A stretch of DNA of 64,000 nucleotides from Margaritifera margaritifera (Eukaryota > Mollusca > Bivalvia > Unionida > Margaritiferidae): positions 3,893,001 to 3,957,000 of the forward strand of contig JAQPZY010001569.1 in the NCBI GenBank assembly GCA_029931535.1. The letters are read 5' to 3'. Shown here in pieces: positions 1-11,339 of the stretch. A model generated the notes under the pieces. The model had not been told where the DNA came from and ran no database searches. It was given only the letters and a program-made list of their open reading frames with translations. Numbering within the stretch: position 1 is the first letter of the stretch; each line of letters starts with the position of its first letter. A program made the translations under genes and the position numbers.

Positions 1-496
1 TAAACAAAAATAGACATTTGCAGCTATTAGAATTTCTGAATCCATATTTCTTGATTCAATTCTGAATTTTCTAAAAATTGGTCATATAAAACAACAACCT
101 ATAAATGAAAGGCCTTTCACCATTCAAAGAGTCATACAAATAGAACTTAGATTTATATTTCTTTTATATTTCTATACCATTCAAAAATAGCCAGACATAT
201 TCAAATAGATTCACATCTATGTGTTTGTAAAGCAGCGAAACATGTCTAATCCCCAAACCATATCAGACCTGGAAAGCATTCAGAAAAAAAAATGATTTTG
301 AATAGAATTATTTAGTTTGGAATTAAATTAATCATATGGATAGAAAAATTGTATCCAATTTTTAATAATTTGAAGTATCCATTGTTCAGGTTTGGCAGTT
401 TTTAATGTACAATTTTTTGTTTTTGTTTTTCCATGAACTGTAATTGAAGTTTGACCATCCTATCACTCAAGATTTACAAAAAAATCTTTTCTCTAG
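1..496 (+). other. JNK intron, 3' part; no other feature seen
   Basis: AT-rich non-coding sequence that ends in a pyrimidine-rich tract and the acceptor AG at 495-496, immediately before the first JNK exon of the window. I see no coding potential or recognisable repeat in it. The exons encoding the N-lobe and the HR of the HRD motif must lie to the left of the window. Confidence 0.7.
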
Positions 497-676
<180 letters not shown>

Positions 677-835
677 TAGAGTGACTTATGATAAGGTCCT
701 GCATTCATTGAGTCAGAGGTAACATCTCTGCAGTGAAATTAATTCAGACACAACTATTAGGGCCATCAAGAAGACCAAATTAACCTTTTTTTTCTACCTT
801 CATGGAACAAATTTTACTTTTTTAATATCAGTAAT

Positions 836-1015
836 ACCATACCTGTTGCTATTCCATAGCTATTACTTTTCCGGGAGGAAAATACCCCAACTGTATGATG
901 AAAATTTGTCATTCCATTTGGGTGAACCAGAAGATTCCAGGACACTGGATTGCCCCTGCAGGACACCCCGCACATATTGCCCATGTGTACTACCACTTTT
1001 ATTCTTGTCTCAGCC
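836..1015 (+). repeat. DIRS copy 1 left inverted terminal repeat
   Basis: About 180 bp that are roughly 85% identical by eye to the reverse complement of 5590-5780. Shared landmarks include ACCTGTTGCTATT at the outer end, CTTTTCC..GG.GGAAAATACCC, GGTGAACCAGAAGATTCCAG and CCTGCAGGACACCCC. The outermost ~45 bp (from 821) also match the reverse complement of the ICR at ~5455-5490. Confidence 0.9.
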
Positions 1016-1598
1016 GACATGTTGTAATTTTCAATATCGTTTACATCAAGAAGATTTGGCCGGCTCTTTGTGGATCAACAAGCAATTACTATTTATTTTA
1101 GCGTTTGTTCCGTACACATGGTGTACAGCTTGGCACTTGATTTGATACTTTTTACCCCTTCACAGGGTGTTAGTGTTTCAAATTTGGTTGTGCTTTTTCT
1201 AGCTGAGGGTAGGTATTTTGTTTAAATTTCCCTATCCTTGCATAATTGCAGTCTACGGACTCGCCTTTATCCATTTTATTGTTCCTTACAGACCATTTCA
1301 TTCACCTTGCCTATATCGTGAATTGTGCTATTTTATATGTGGTAAGCAGGTTGCACACCACTTTTTACCTTCATATTTTGTACTCGGTTATTAAACACAG
1401 GTTCTTTTTCAATTTAATTACAGATAGCCATCCTTGATTTTTTTTTCTTTCTTATTATTAGCAATTGTAACCTATTGATTTTTTGCTAATGTAGTAGTCC
1501 CTAGCTTTCTTAAAGCCTGGTTGACTTGTTTATATTGCATTTTTCTGTTCATAGCTTAGCGTTGCTTCCTTTTTAGCATTGACACAGAACAGGCCGAT

Positions 1599-2640
1599 GT
1601 GGTACCCCCCCCCCCCCCTTTGGATCCCCAGCCCCGTCTAACCCGTTGTTTAAGGAGGCAGAGGAGGAGGAGAGCTGGTCTTTTGATAGAGCTCAGTGAC
1701 CTATGTCCCAAACCTTCAGGTTCTGGTGACTCTAAAATTCTTTCCAGTTTGGAGAAACTTTCTGGGGCAAACTCTCAACCATATCTATTGTTACTTCTCA
1801 CTCGGTTATGAACAAGGAACTCTCTCAAAGGTTTAGCAAGGGCCAAGACTTTGCTAGACAGTGTAAGGGGTGGTCTGTTCCCCCCGCCTCTACATTGCAA
1901 CCCTTGGTAGTTGCTTCTAGCTATAAGGTTCATATCCCATCCTGGACCACTAAACCTCCCACTTTTGATGGAAGTGGCTCAAGTGGTTATTTCAATGAGG
2001 ACCTGGCCTCGCCTTCCATTGAAAACACTGGAATACTTAGAGCAAAAGGCTAGGTCACTAGTAACTGTAGTCTCACCTGCTGACCTATTTTCAGCAGCCT
2101 CATTCAGCCTGATGAAAGAGGAATCAATGTTGCCAATGGCTCTCCATCGTTTGTTGGAAGCAGTGGCAAAAACTTCTAGGCATGCATTGTCCTTGTCCAT
2201 GGCCTTTTCAGCGGAGCTTCTCCACTTCCACAGCTCCGCAGGGATGTTGCTCTGGACACTTCCAAGGTCTTACTAAAGCACAATAAGAACCTTCTGAAGG
2301 CTGCCCCCCCCCCCCCAAAGGATGAGACTCTCTTCAGAGGGCTCATCCCCTCCGTGGCTACTCACGATTTGAGAGACCATCAACACTGGTCCCTTGCATC
2401 CACTCCTGGCTCTTCAAAACCGGCCAAGAAGCAAAATCATCCTGATTGCCCTCAGAGTCCATCGGCTAAATTCTTTAAAGCTGCACAGCCCCAGTCAAAG
2501 CAACAACCCCATTTCAGACCGCCCCCTCATCAGATGGGCCTTAGAAGGGCATGCCACAAAGGCCCAGGGAGGAAGTTCATGGGATCTTCCCCCTTTCCTA
2601 AGGACAAAGGTGGACAGCCCTAAGGACTTGCTCCCTCTCC
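1599..2640 (+). pseudogene. DIRS copy 1 gag-like region (degenerate)
   Basis: Broken reading frames that align by eye with the same region of the two later DIRS copies. Shared blocks are LCPKPSG followed by KILS.LEK.SG; then ARQ..GWS.P and SYKVH.PSWT.KPP; and then a helix-rich stretch with ..LLEAVAKTS.H.LS....SAELLH. In DIRS elements this position is taken by ORF1, a gag-like nucleic-acid-binding protein. The frame shifts at least three times. A run of 13 C starting at 1606, and another C run near 2306, are likely sites of slippage. No zinc-binding N-terminus like that of copy 3 was found upstream. Confidence 0.7.
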
Positions 2641-4215
2641 TGCAAAGCATACCTCTTCCTTTGGTTCCCGTTGGTACCAGACTAAACCTCATTTCAGAGT
2701 CTTGGTCTGGAGTAACAGTCGATGGCTGGGTCTTTTCTGTCATAAAAGATGGCATAACAGCTTCGGTTCCAGGATATCCCTCCTCTTCCACCAGTTAAAT
2801 GTGGTGCACTTAAAGAAGTTCAGTCCCTTCTTTGGAAGGGTGCAGTAGAGAGGATGTTAAAAGACCAATCTTTTTTCCTGGTTCCCAGGAAAGGAGGAAA
2901 GTTTCATCTTTTATCGACCTTTCCTCCCAAAACAGATTTCTGCTGGAGGAACCATTCAAACATAGTCACCACAACCAGAGCTTTTACCAGGGTTATGGGA
3001 GTAGTTGCAGCCCACTTTAGGTCACTAGGTATCCTAATCCTCCAATATTTCGATGTTTGGTTGATCCACAATGGTGGACTTGAGCCCCTCAGACTAGATC
3101 TGTCTCGCTGTTGATTCCTAGTGACCAGGCTGGGTCTTCTGCCAAACTTAGAGAAATCAGAGCTCACTCCATCTCAAGATTTTGTCTATGTGGGGATGAA
3201 GTTCCTCACGGAGGATTAGTCCATGTCCCTCAGGACAGAGTAGATAAGATCCTGTCCCTGTTTGAGGACCTGAGAGTAAAGATTACATTATCAGCTCATC
3301 TTTTTCTCTCACTGCTGGGCACTGTGAAACCGTGAACTCTCTAGCGGACAAGGTTCCCATTGGCAGACTGCACTTGTGTCATCTCCAGTTTCTCCTTTTA
3401 GCGGTTTGGAAACCAAACAGGGACCCCACGAAGCTCCAATTTCTCTGGGTCAGGATTTGCACCATCTGATTTAGGGGAAAAATCATGAACAGTTTCTGGC
3501 CATTGTCCCCATGCACACCCCTCCTCCCCCCCCCCCCAACCCCACTCTTACCTGTTTGTAGATGCATCTAAGCCGGAAGGATTGATTCTTCAGGGTTCAT
3601 GGTCCCGGGAAGAATCTACCCTGCACTTCAACAATTTGGAAATGAGGGTAGTGTTCCTACGCCTTCAGGGATGTGTCCACCAAATAAGAGGTTGCTGCGT
3701 GATGGCCTCCTCTGACAACATGTCGGTTGTAGCATACCTCAGGAGACAAGAGTCACACATGCACCTTCTTTCTGCATGGAGGTTTGGAACCTCCTTCGCT
3801 GGGCAACTTTAGAAGGAATTACCTTCCAATTTTGCCACATTTCTGGCAGGAAGAATATTTTGGTGGACAGTCTGTCAAGGAAAGGGATGATAGTCCTAAT
3901 GGCATGGTCGCTCCACCAATCCATAGCAGACTCCCTGTCCCAACTTTGGGGAACTCCTTTGGTGGACTTGTTTGCCACCATGCTAAACAACAAGCTCCCA
4001 TTTTATGTTTCCCCAGTCCCCAACCTAAGGGTCTGGGCAGTGGAAGCTTACACCTTCCCACCTTTCATAATGATCCTACAGGTCATACACAAAGTCAGGC
4101 ACTATACTGCTCAGCTCATTTTCATTGCCCCTCTGTGGCCTCAGCAATTGTGGTTCAACGATCTTCTCGATTTGCTGTTGGACCATCCCAGGACCTTACC
4201 TTAGAGGAGTGACCT
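2640..4215 (+). pseudogene. DIRS copy 1 reverse transcriptase - RNase H region (broken)
   Basis: Degenerate RT and RNase H. The palm motif corresponding to YFDD reads YFDV (GTT at 3055-3057), so the second catalytic Asp is lost. Compared with copies 2 and 3, the block between the LLEEPFK segment (~2950) and the AFTRVMG segment (~2980) is missing. It would hold motif A (SIDLQDAYLHIP in copy 3), so about 70 residues of palm were deleted. Downstream are the thumb-side motif FVY(V/I)GM.FL (~3179), an RNase H core beginning LFVDASK and continuing LHFNNLEMR..FL.LQGC (~3557-3670), and the conserved C-terminal block SLSRKG...W.LH.S....L..LWGTPLVDLFAT..NN.LPFYVSPVPN. Several frames are used. The product would have copied element RNA into cDNA. 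Confidence 0.87.
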
Positions 4216-4339
4216 CCTGTCGCAGCACAGGGGCTCTCTCCCACACAACAGCCTACAGATTCTCCATCTTCACACTAGGCTCATCTCAAACAATCTCTCT
4301 GCAAAGAAAACTTTTCAATCAGAGTTGCCAAGTGCATCA

Positions 4340-5400
4340 TTCAGTTCAGGAGAAAATCAACATCTGAGGTGTATGATGCCAAATGGAGAATCTTTTGTGA
4401 TTGGTGTAGTAGAAAATGTGTCAATCCTAGCTGTCCCTCTGTGAGTGCAGTGGCTGATTTTCTTTTCTTTATTTCCGAAGAGAAACAATGCTTGGTTTCT
4501 GCTATCAAGGGCTATCGAGCAACCCTTTCCTACACTCTCAAATTTTCAAAAGGCCTGGATATCAGGACAGATTCTCACTTAGCAGACTTGATCAGGTATT
4601 TCGAACTGCAAAGACTAGTGTCTCGCTCTCTAATGCCTAAATGGGAATCTTTCTTGTGCCTTGTGGTCTCTTAATGAACCCCCCTATGAACCTTTGGGCG
4701 AAGCTTCCTTCGAGAACCTTACCCTCAAGACTGTTTTCTTGCTCGCCTTAGCGTTTCTGAGATGAAGGAGCGAGCTTCATGCCCCATCCATAGAGCCAGG
4801 CTGTATCAGGTTCAATGGGAATTACAAGTCAGTTTCTCTCCTTTGCCTACCAGGTAATTTAGCAAAAAAAACCAGCTTTCATCAGTTGCTCCACACCTGA
4901 TTGAGATCCCCAGTCTCTGCCGTATATGAGCTGGGGATGATCAAGATAGACTTTTATATCCAGTTAGGGCTCTATGTTTTTGCTTGGCAGCCTCTAAAAG
5001 GAGACAGAAGGGTAGAAAGCATCTTTTCCTCCTCATTAAAGGTTCAGCTGATATTTCAGCTTCCACCATTTCTAGGTGGATTGCATTAACTATCCAGAGA
5101 GCTTACCAGTCCCTTAGTGTTAGGGACTTGTCTTTCATGAAAATTAAAGCACATGAGGTTTGAGCCATTACCTCCTCATGGGCTTATCTAACTCGTTCAT
5201 CTTTGGAGGATATGATGAAAGCTGTGTTTTGGCACTCTCACGCTACTTTTTCCCCCTTTTACCTTCGCTCATTAGCCCACCAGAGAGAAGGCATTATCTC
5301 ACTGGGCCCAATCTTCATCGCTCAGAAAGTGGCCCATGCGGATTCCATCCCACAGTAGTCTCCTGCTCTTCAATGAGGGTGAGTATTGCTTGTGTTTTTT
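4340..5400 (+). pseudogene. DIRS copy 1 tyrosine recombinase (broken)
   Basis: A lambda-integrase-like tyrosine recombinase, which in DIRS elements integrates a circular double-stranded cDNA. The N-terminal SAM-like core is open at 4366-4674 (VYDAKWRIFCDWC through SAIKGYRATLSYTLKFS and HLADLIRYFELQR). After that come frameshifted blocks of the catalytic domain: a region matching VFLLALAS, where the first catalytic Arg is not evident; RW.ALTIQRAYQSL (~5080); KIKAHEV then stop TGA at 5161-5163, where the HxxR Arg is expected (one C to T change from CGA); and the Tyr-bearing FYLRS at 5257-5271. Motif order and spacing fit the DIRS recombinase. At least two nonsense or frameshift changes inactivate it. 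Confidence 0.87.
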
Positions 5401-5449
5401 ATTCTCCATTTGTGGGATCATGAACCTCCCACCAAACTGACTAATTCAG

Positions 5450-5560
5450 CTATGCAATAGCAACAGGTATGGTATTACTGATATTAAAGAGTTGTTGAGT
5501 GGGGGGACTAATTTTAATGATATAATGCTTACATGTAGCTTTTGCCAAATTCCCTCCTCC
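5450..5560 (+). repeat. DIRS copy 1 internal complementary region (ICR)
   Basis: The left half (about 5450-5490, ..GCTATGCAATAGCAACAGG..) is the reverse complement of the outermost left end at 821-870. The right half (about 5506-5548, ACTAATTTTAATGATATAATG..) is the reverse complement of the outermost right end (~5750-5796). The two are joined through a short G run. In known DIRS elements this ICR templates joining of the two ends to form the circular integration intermediate. Confidence 0.85.
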
Positions 5561-5589
5561 AGCACCACACTGATGTCCCACTATGTTAG

Positions 5590-5780
5590 GCTGCTCCCTT
5601 GAAAAGAAGGAAAGCGGCAGAACCCATGGGCAGTATGAGTGGGGTGTCCTGCAGGGGGAATCCAGTGTTCTGGAATCTTCTGGTTCACCCAAATACGAGG
5701 ACAAATTTTCGTCATACTGTCAGGGTATTTTCCCCCTGGAAAAGTACCAGCTTTGTAATAGCAACAGGTAAGTATGACAT
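5590..5780 (+). repeat. DIRS copy 1 right inverted terminal repeat
   Basis: Reverse-complement partner of 836-1015. It contains GTGTCCTGCAGGGGG, CTGGAATCTTCTGGTTCACC and the outer end AATAGCAACAGGTAAG. Confidence 0.9.
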
Positions 5781-5796
5781 CATTACAATAAGTTCC

Positions 5797-6397
5797 CACC
5801 CACCCCCAAAAAACTACATATCTATTTGACCTTAATTGGACAACAGAATATGACAACCTTTATCAGGTAATCTCAATGGTACTGGTGAAGAAATTTGGTA
5901 GTCTTTGAGATTGAGGAATGCAGGAAATTTTGGATAAAATAAGCTACTATGGATGGCTGATCACTTTCTCTTGCATGTGCACTGGAGATAGAACCTGGGG
6001 GTGGAAAGGTGCAAAACAAGCAGATTAATCTTTGTGTTAATCAGGCTAACAAGATTGTAAGCAATCCATGCAGTCCAAGTTTCAATCCAATTTTTTTAAA
6101 GTTATAAATTCTAAAAGACCATTGATAATACTTTTTGACTTAATCTCAAGATATAGGCTGTGGTTTTTGCACAATGTAAATTAAAATACTCTTACAGTTG
6201 AATGTAAACCAATTTTCCAAACTTTATCAGGAAAAACAAAGAAGAATGTTCACTTGTGTGTATAAGCTATGCTTATGACTATCTCTTTCTTGACCATTTG
6301 TTCTGCATATTAAAATAAGAAAACAGATGAGACATTGGCCTGAGAGCATTCTTAGGCCTCATGACATCTATCTTGGTTATTTTTGCAGATAAATGTA
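5797..6397 (+). other. JNK intron sequence between DIRS copy 1 and the MITE
   Basis: AT-rich intron sequence. I see no gene, RNA or clear repeat in it. Confidence 0.6.
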
Positions 6398-6607
6398 CCG
6401 TATGTACTCACATATACCCCGGGTCCAAATGCAATCAACATAGACCATGATCTGCCGTCACATAATGCGCCGGCAGATCAGGGTCTATGTTGTTTGTTCT
6501 ACTGATTAGTCCTTACAAACTGCATGGACCCAGATCTGCCAGCGCATAATGTGACAGTAGATCTGGGTTTATACAGTTGATATCAGCTTATATGTGAGTA
6601 TATACAG
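6398..6607 (+). repeat. Double-hairpin MITE, copy 1
   Basis: A 210-bp element with TA on each side (6396-6397 and 6608-6609). The imperfect terminal inverted repeats follow the family pattern CCRTATRTACTCGYGTATAA. Inside are two successive hairpins. Hairpin A has stems of the type ACATAGACC(C/A)TGATCTGCC. Hairpin B has stems of the type GCAT(A/G)GACCCAGATCTGCC. They are separated by TTTGTTCTACTGATTAGTCC. No coding capacity, so it is non-autonomous. The forward (A then B) orientation is used here. Confidence 0.85.
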
Positions 6608-6728
6608 TACCTTTACATTCAAATTCTGCTTTTGGCTTTTAGTTATTGTGCTTCAGTAACATTTTGTTTAATAACCTTTAAAGATACAGAAGAGGAATTT
6701 TTATTTTCACTCAAAATTGCATACTTAA

Positions 6729-6914
<186 letters not shown>

Positions 6915-7007
6915 TAGTATACATTTGTTTAGGGATTTCTGTGCTTTCTTCAAGCTGCACTTCAGGATTGGATAGATGGCAAAGACACGTCATTCTTATT
7001 TCTTGCT

Positions 7008-7802
7008 TGCACTAAGTGCAGGGGAGATTATGCTATACCCCCTATAACTTCGTAACCGTTGGAGAGATTTTTATGAAATTTTGCCCAAATATATATCTTG
7101 ACTAGACAGTGTGTCACATACCATAGCCAGGACACCTGCCTCAAGGTCAAGGTCATGTCATGTTAAAATGTTATTCTGTGACTTGTATACTTTTCTAAAG
7201 TATCACTTTTGAACCACTGAAGATATTTTAAATAAAACTTTAGCCAATCATATATCATGTATAGATGGTCTGTCACATACCATAGACACACAACCTGCCT
7301 CAAGATGGTCAGAGCAATGGAAAATATAACTCTGATGTGTATTTTTGTCTGAATGATTGAAGGGATTGATGAAACTTGAACCAAAAATATATATTTGACT
7401 AGACAGTGTGTCACATACCATAGTCTAGGCCCCTGCCTCAAAGTCAAGGTCATGGCAAGGGAAAATATAAATCTGTGATCTCTATCTACATATGGGTATA
7501 ATTTTTAAATCAATGAAGCTGTTGTAATAAAACTTTAACCTATTATATATCTTGACTTGACAGTATCTCACATATTCAGTAATACCCCTGACCTGAAGGT
7601 CAAGGTCACAACAAGGGATAATTTAAGTACATGGTCAGTTTCCTTATCCAGGCTGTCACTTTTTAACACCGACAGATATTTTAATGAACTGTACCCAGGT
7701 CCACACATTATCATGAAATAGTCGAGTCCCCAGCTAAATGGTCAAGGTCGTTAGTAGGGACAAGGTCACAAAATGGACATACCATTTGCGGTACTCTTGT
7801 TA
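7008..7802 (+). repeat. Hairpin-headed ~150-bp tandem array (family RP1)
   Basis: Five degenerate units of roughly 145-155 bp, each marked by a (T)GTCACATACCATAG-like block followed by CCTGCCTCAAGGTCAAGGTCA. The array is preceded by the small perfect hairpin TGCAC-TAA-GTGCA (7008-7020). It ends at a weak TACC..GGTA stem followed by ACTCTTGTT (7793-7801), the same tail as the P family. It is non-coding; reading frames seen on either strand are accidents of the periodicity. Confidence 0.75.
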
Positions 7803-7964
7803 AATGAAGATTAGAGTAGCATTCTTTCATTATGGTTATCTATATCTTGTAATACTTTCTGAATGAAAATTTTTGTTCTTTGTCTTTATATGGCTAGGAA
7901 ATTTAATGAATTAACCTCACAAATCCATACATATTTATACCTCTAGATTTCCCTAACCACATGA

Positions 7965-8655
<691 letters not shown>

Positions 8656-10515
8656 CTGGTCATAGACCAGAAGAGCTTATGGGATAGTCTTTTGTCCGTC
8701 ATCCATCTGTTAGTACTAAACTACTTAGAAGATTGCCATGAAACTTTACACACACATTCACCCTATGGTCTAGTTGGTCCTAAGTGAAAAGGGTGCCACT
8801 CGGACATCCAATATGGCCACCACAGTGGCCATCTTGATAATCTTGTTATCACTACTCCTCCTCAATGGATGGTCATATCAGCATGGGGTTTTCACTAAAA
8901 GACTTCATATGATATCTAGTTGGTCCTAAATGAAAATGGTGCTCATCTGATGTCAAATGTGACCACCACCATGGCCATCTTGAAAATCGTGTTATCACTA
9001 CTCCACCTGAACGGAAAGTCATATTGCCATGGGGTTTTCAACAGAAGAGTTCTTATGATGTCTAGTTGGTCCTAAATTAAAATGGGGCCAATCTGATGGC
9101 CAATATGGCTGCCACAGTGGCCATCTTGAAAATCTTGTTATTGCTAGTCCTTCTGAATGGATGGTTGTATCAACATGGGGTTTTCACTAAAAAACTTTCA
9201 TGCTGTCTAGTTAGTCCTAAATGAAAATGTTGCTGATCTGATGGCCAATATGTCTGCCACAGTGGACATCTTGAAAATCTTGTTATCACTACTCCTCCTG
9301 AATGGATGGTCATATCAACATGGGGTTTTCACTAAAAGACTTCTGATGTCTAGTTGGTCCTAAATGAAAACAGTGATGATCTGATGTCCAATATGGCCAC
9401 CACAGTGGCCATCCTGAAATACTGGATTTTGCTACTTCTCCTGAACAAAATGTAATATTGCTATGGGCTTTTCACCAGAAGACTTCTTATAATGTCTAGT
9501 TGGTCCTAGATGAGAATGGTGCTGATTGAATATCCAATATATCTGCCACAGTGGCCATCTTGAAAATATTGTTATTGCTAATCCTCCTGAATGAAAAGTA
9601 ATATTGCTATGGGGTTTTCACCAGAAGACTTCTTATGATGTATAGTTGATCCTAAATGAAAACGGTGTCAATCTGATGTCCAGTATAGACACAACAGTGA
9701 CCATCTTGAAAATACTATGATCACTTCTCCTCCTGAATAGATGGCTGTATCAATGTTGGGTTTTTAGTAAACAACTTCTTATGATGTCTTGTTGGTCCTA
9801 ATGGTGCCATTCTGACATTCAGTATGCCTGCCACAGTGGCCATGTTCAAAATATTGTTATCACTATTTCTCTAGATTGAATGGTCATATCAGCATGGGGT
9901 TTTCACTGAAAAACTTCTTATGATATCTCTCTCTCATTCATGGCCATCTTGAAAATCTTGTTATCACTATTTCTCCTGGATGGCTGGTCATATCAACATT
10001 GGGCTTTCACCGAGAGACTACTTAGTCCTAAATGAAAATGGTGCAGATCTGACTTTCAGTATGACTGCCACAATGGCCATTTTGAAAAACTTGTTATCAC
10101 TACTTCTCCTAGATGGCTGGTCATATTGACATTGTGCTTTCACCAAAGGACGTCTTATGATGTCTGGTTGGTACTAAATAGAAATGATATCAATCTGATA
10201 TAAAATATGACCACCATGGCATCCATCTTGAAATCTTATTATTATTCCTCCTCCAAAATAGAAAGTCATATCAACATGGGGTTTCCACCAGACGACTTCT
10301 TATGTTGACTTGTTGGGCCTTAATGAATATGATGCCATGTTGACATCCAGTATGTCCACCACAGCAGCTAATTTGAAAACCTTGTTATCACTGAAGAATA
10401 TCAAAGATAGTTTCAACACTCCACAGTTAAAAGGAAGAAATAGTCTTATCTTGAATTCCTGGGAATTCTTTACAGCCATTAGAGCATCAGTCCCTTCAAG
10501 GGACTCTTGTTTTTC
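8656..10515 (+). repeat. Hairpin-headed ~145-bp tandem array (family P), copy 1
   Basis: The longest of five copies. The head is a perfect hairpin CTGGTC-ATA-GACCAG (8656-8670) followed by AAGAGCTTATGGGAT. The body has about 11-12 degenerate units of ~145 bp with landmarks TATGATGTCTAGTTGGTCCTAA, ATGGTGCC..TCTGA..TCCAATATGGC, CAGTGGCCATCTTGAAAATC and CTACTCCTCCTGAATGG. The conserved tail CAGCTAATTTGAAAA..CTTGTTATCACTGAAGAATATC leads to the near-perfect palindrome AGTCCCTTCAAGGGACT (10489-10505) and then CTTGTTT. A ~69-codon frame over the tail (10310-10519) recurs in other copies only because the DNA is conserved. Confidence 0.85.
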
Positions 10516-11339
10516 TTAGCATGAAAAGACCTAGGTAAAGTTTTATTTTGATCTAATTCTGTTGAAATCTGACTGAGTTAGGGCTTTGCTTGAATGTTTC
10601 CCTTGTATATGGAACCAAAGTGTCTTCAATTGTACCCACATATGCAGGGCATACATGTGGCTTGAACATATTTCATCTTCATATACATAACCCAATGGTA
10701 ATACATTAGGAAAACATTCACTACCTGGCAAATCAAGACCTTCCAAGTAAAAAAAAACAAAAAGATGTTAACCACATCTTATGGCTTGTTTTAGCCAAAA
10801 AAAATGTGATGAAACATCATCTGCTTTAATAGAGGAATTGGTGTAAAATTCCATCATTCACCAGTTACTACTTCCACTCATGCCTTGTCAGCATGCTGTC
10901 TTGAGAGGTCTTGCAGATACCTTCAGTTTTATGCCTTTTCACAAGTTTGAGCAATTCTAAGGAGTTTTCTCATCACAGAAAAGTATACTCCATCTGTTTT
11001 CTTAATGATTGTCACTGTCAGCACTGTAGATGAATATTTTGCACTTAAGTTGTTTATTTCATTGTACAATAAGCAAACTGGTGCCATCTTATTTATCTAC
11101 TCCTGTGGTCTATAGTACTTACAATACATCTCAGTACTCGACCTTTAGTGAATTTTATTCCAAGTAAATGATCTTTTATTCTCAGGAATTATATTATTTC
11201 TGTATTTTTTTCTGCCATTTATTCCATTTCTTACTGTTCACTTCACTGTACGCCTAACATGATGTTTCACTGATTTTACCTCTATATGCCATTGTTTTGT
11301 TCTCTGCAACAATGGACAGGATATATGTTAATTCTGCGC
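10516..11339 (+). other. JNK intron; nothing recognised
   Basis: AT-rich intron sequence with no supported feature. Confidence 0.5.

Larger units (their letters stand above)
820..5796 (+). mobile_element. DIRS-type retrotransposon, copy 1 (defective)
   Basis: A nearly full-length (~5 kb) tyrosine-recombinase retrotransposon in JNK sense orientation, lying in an intron. The order is left inverted terminal repeat, gag-like region, reverse transcriptase, RNase H, tyrosine recombinase, internal complementary region (ICR), right inverted terminal repeat. This order, with split inverted ends and an ICR, is diagnostic of the DIRS group. The left boundary is set where similarity to the ICR begins (~820). 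The right boundary is where the match to the other ICR half fades (~5796). Every reading frame is broken by stops and frameshifts, the RT has lost an internal block, and the recombinase has a nonsense mutation in its HxxR motif, so the copy is dead. No target duplication was found, as expected for DIRS elements. Confidence 0.9.

Noticed and set aside
10310..10519. ~69-codon frame that recurs at 43896-44198
   Set aside because: It overlies the conserved tail of P-family arrays; other P copies break the frame. DNA conservation explains it.
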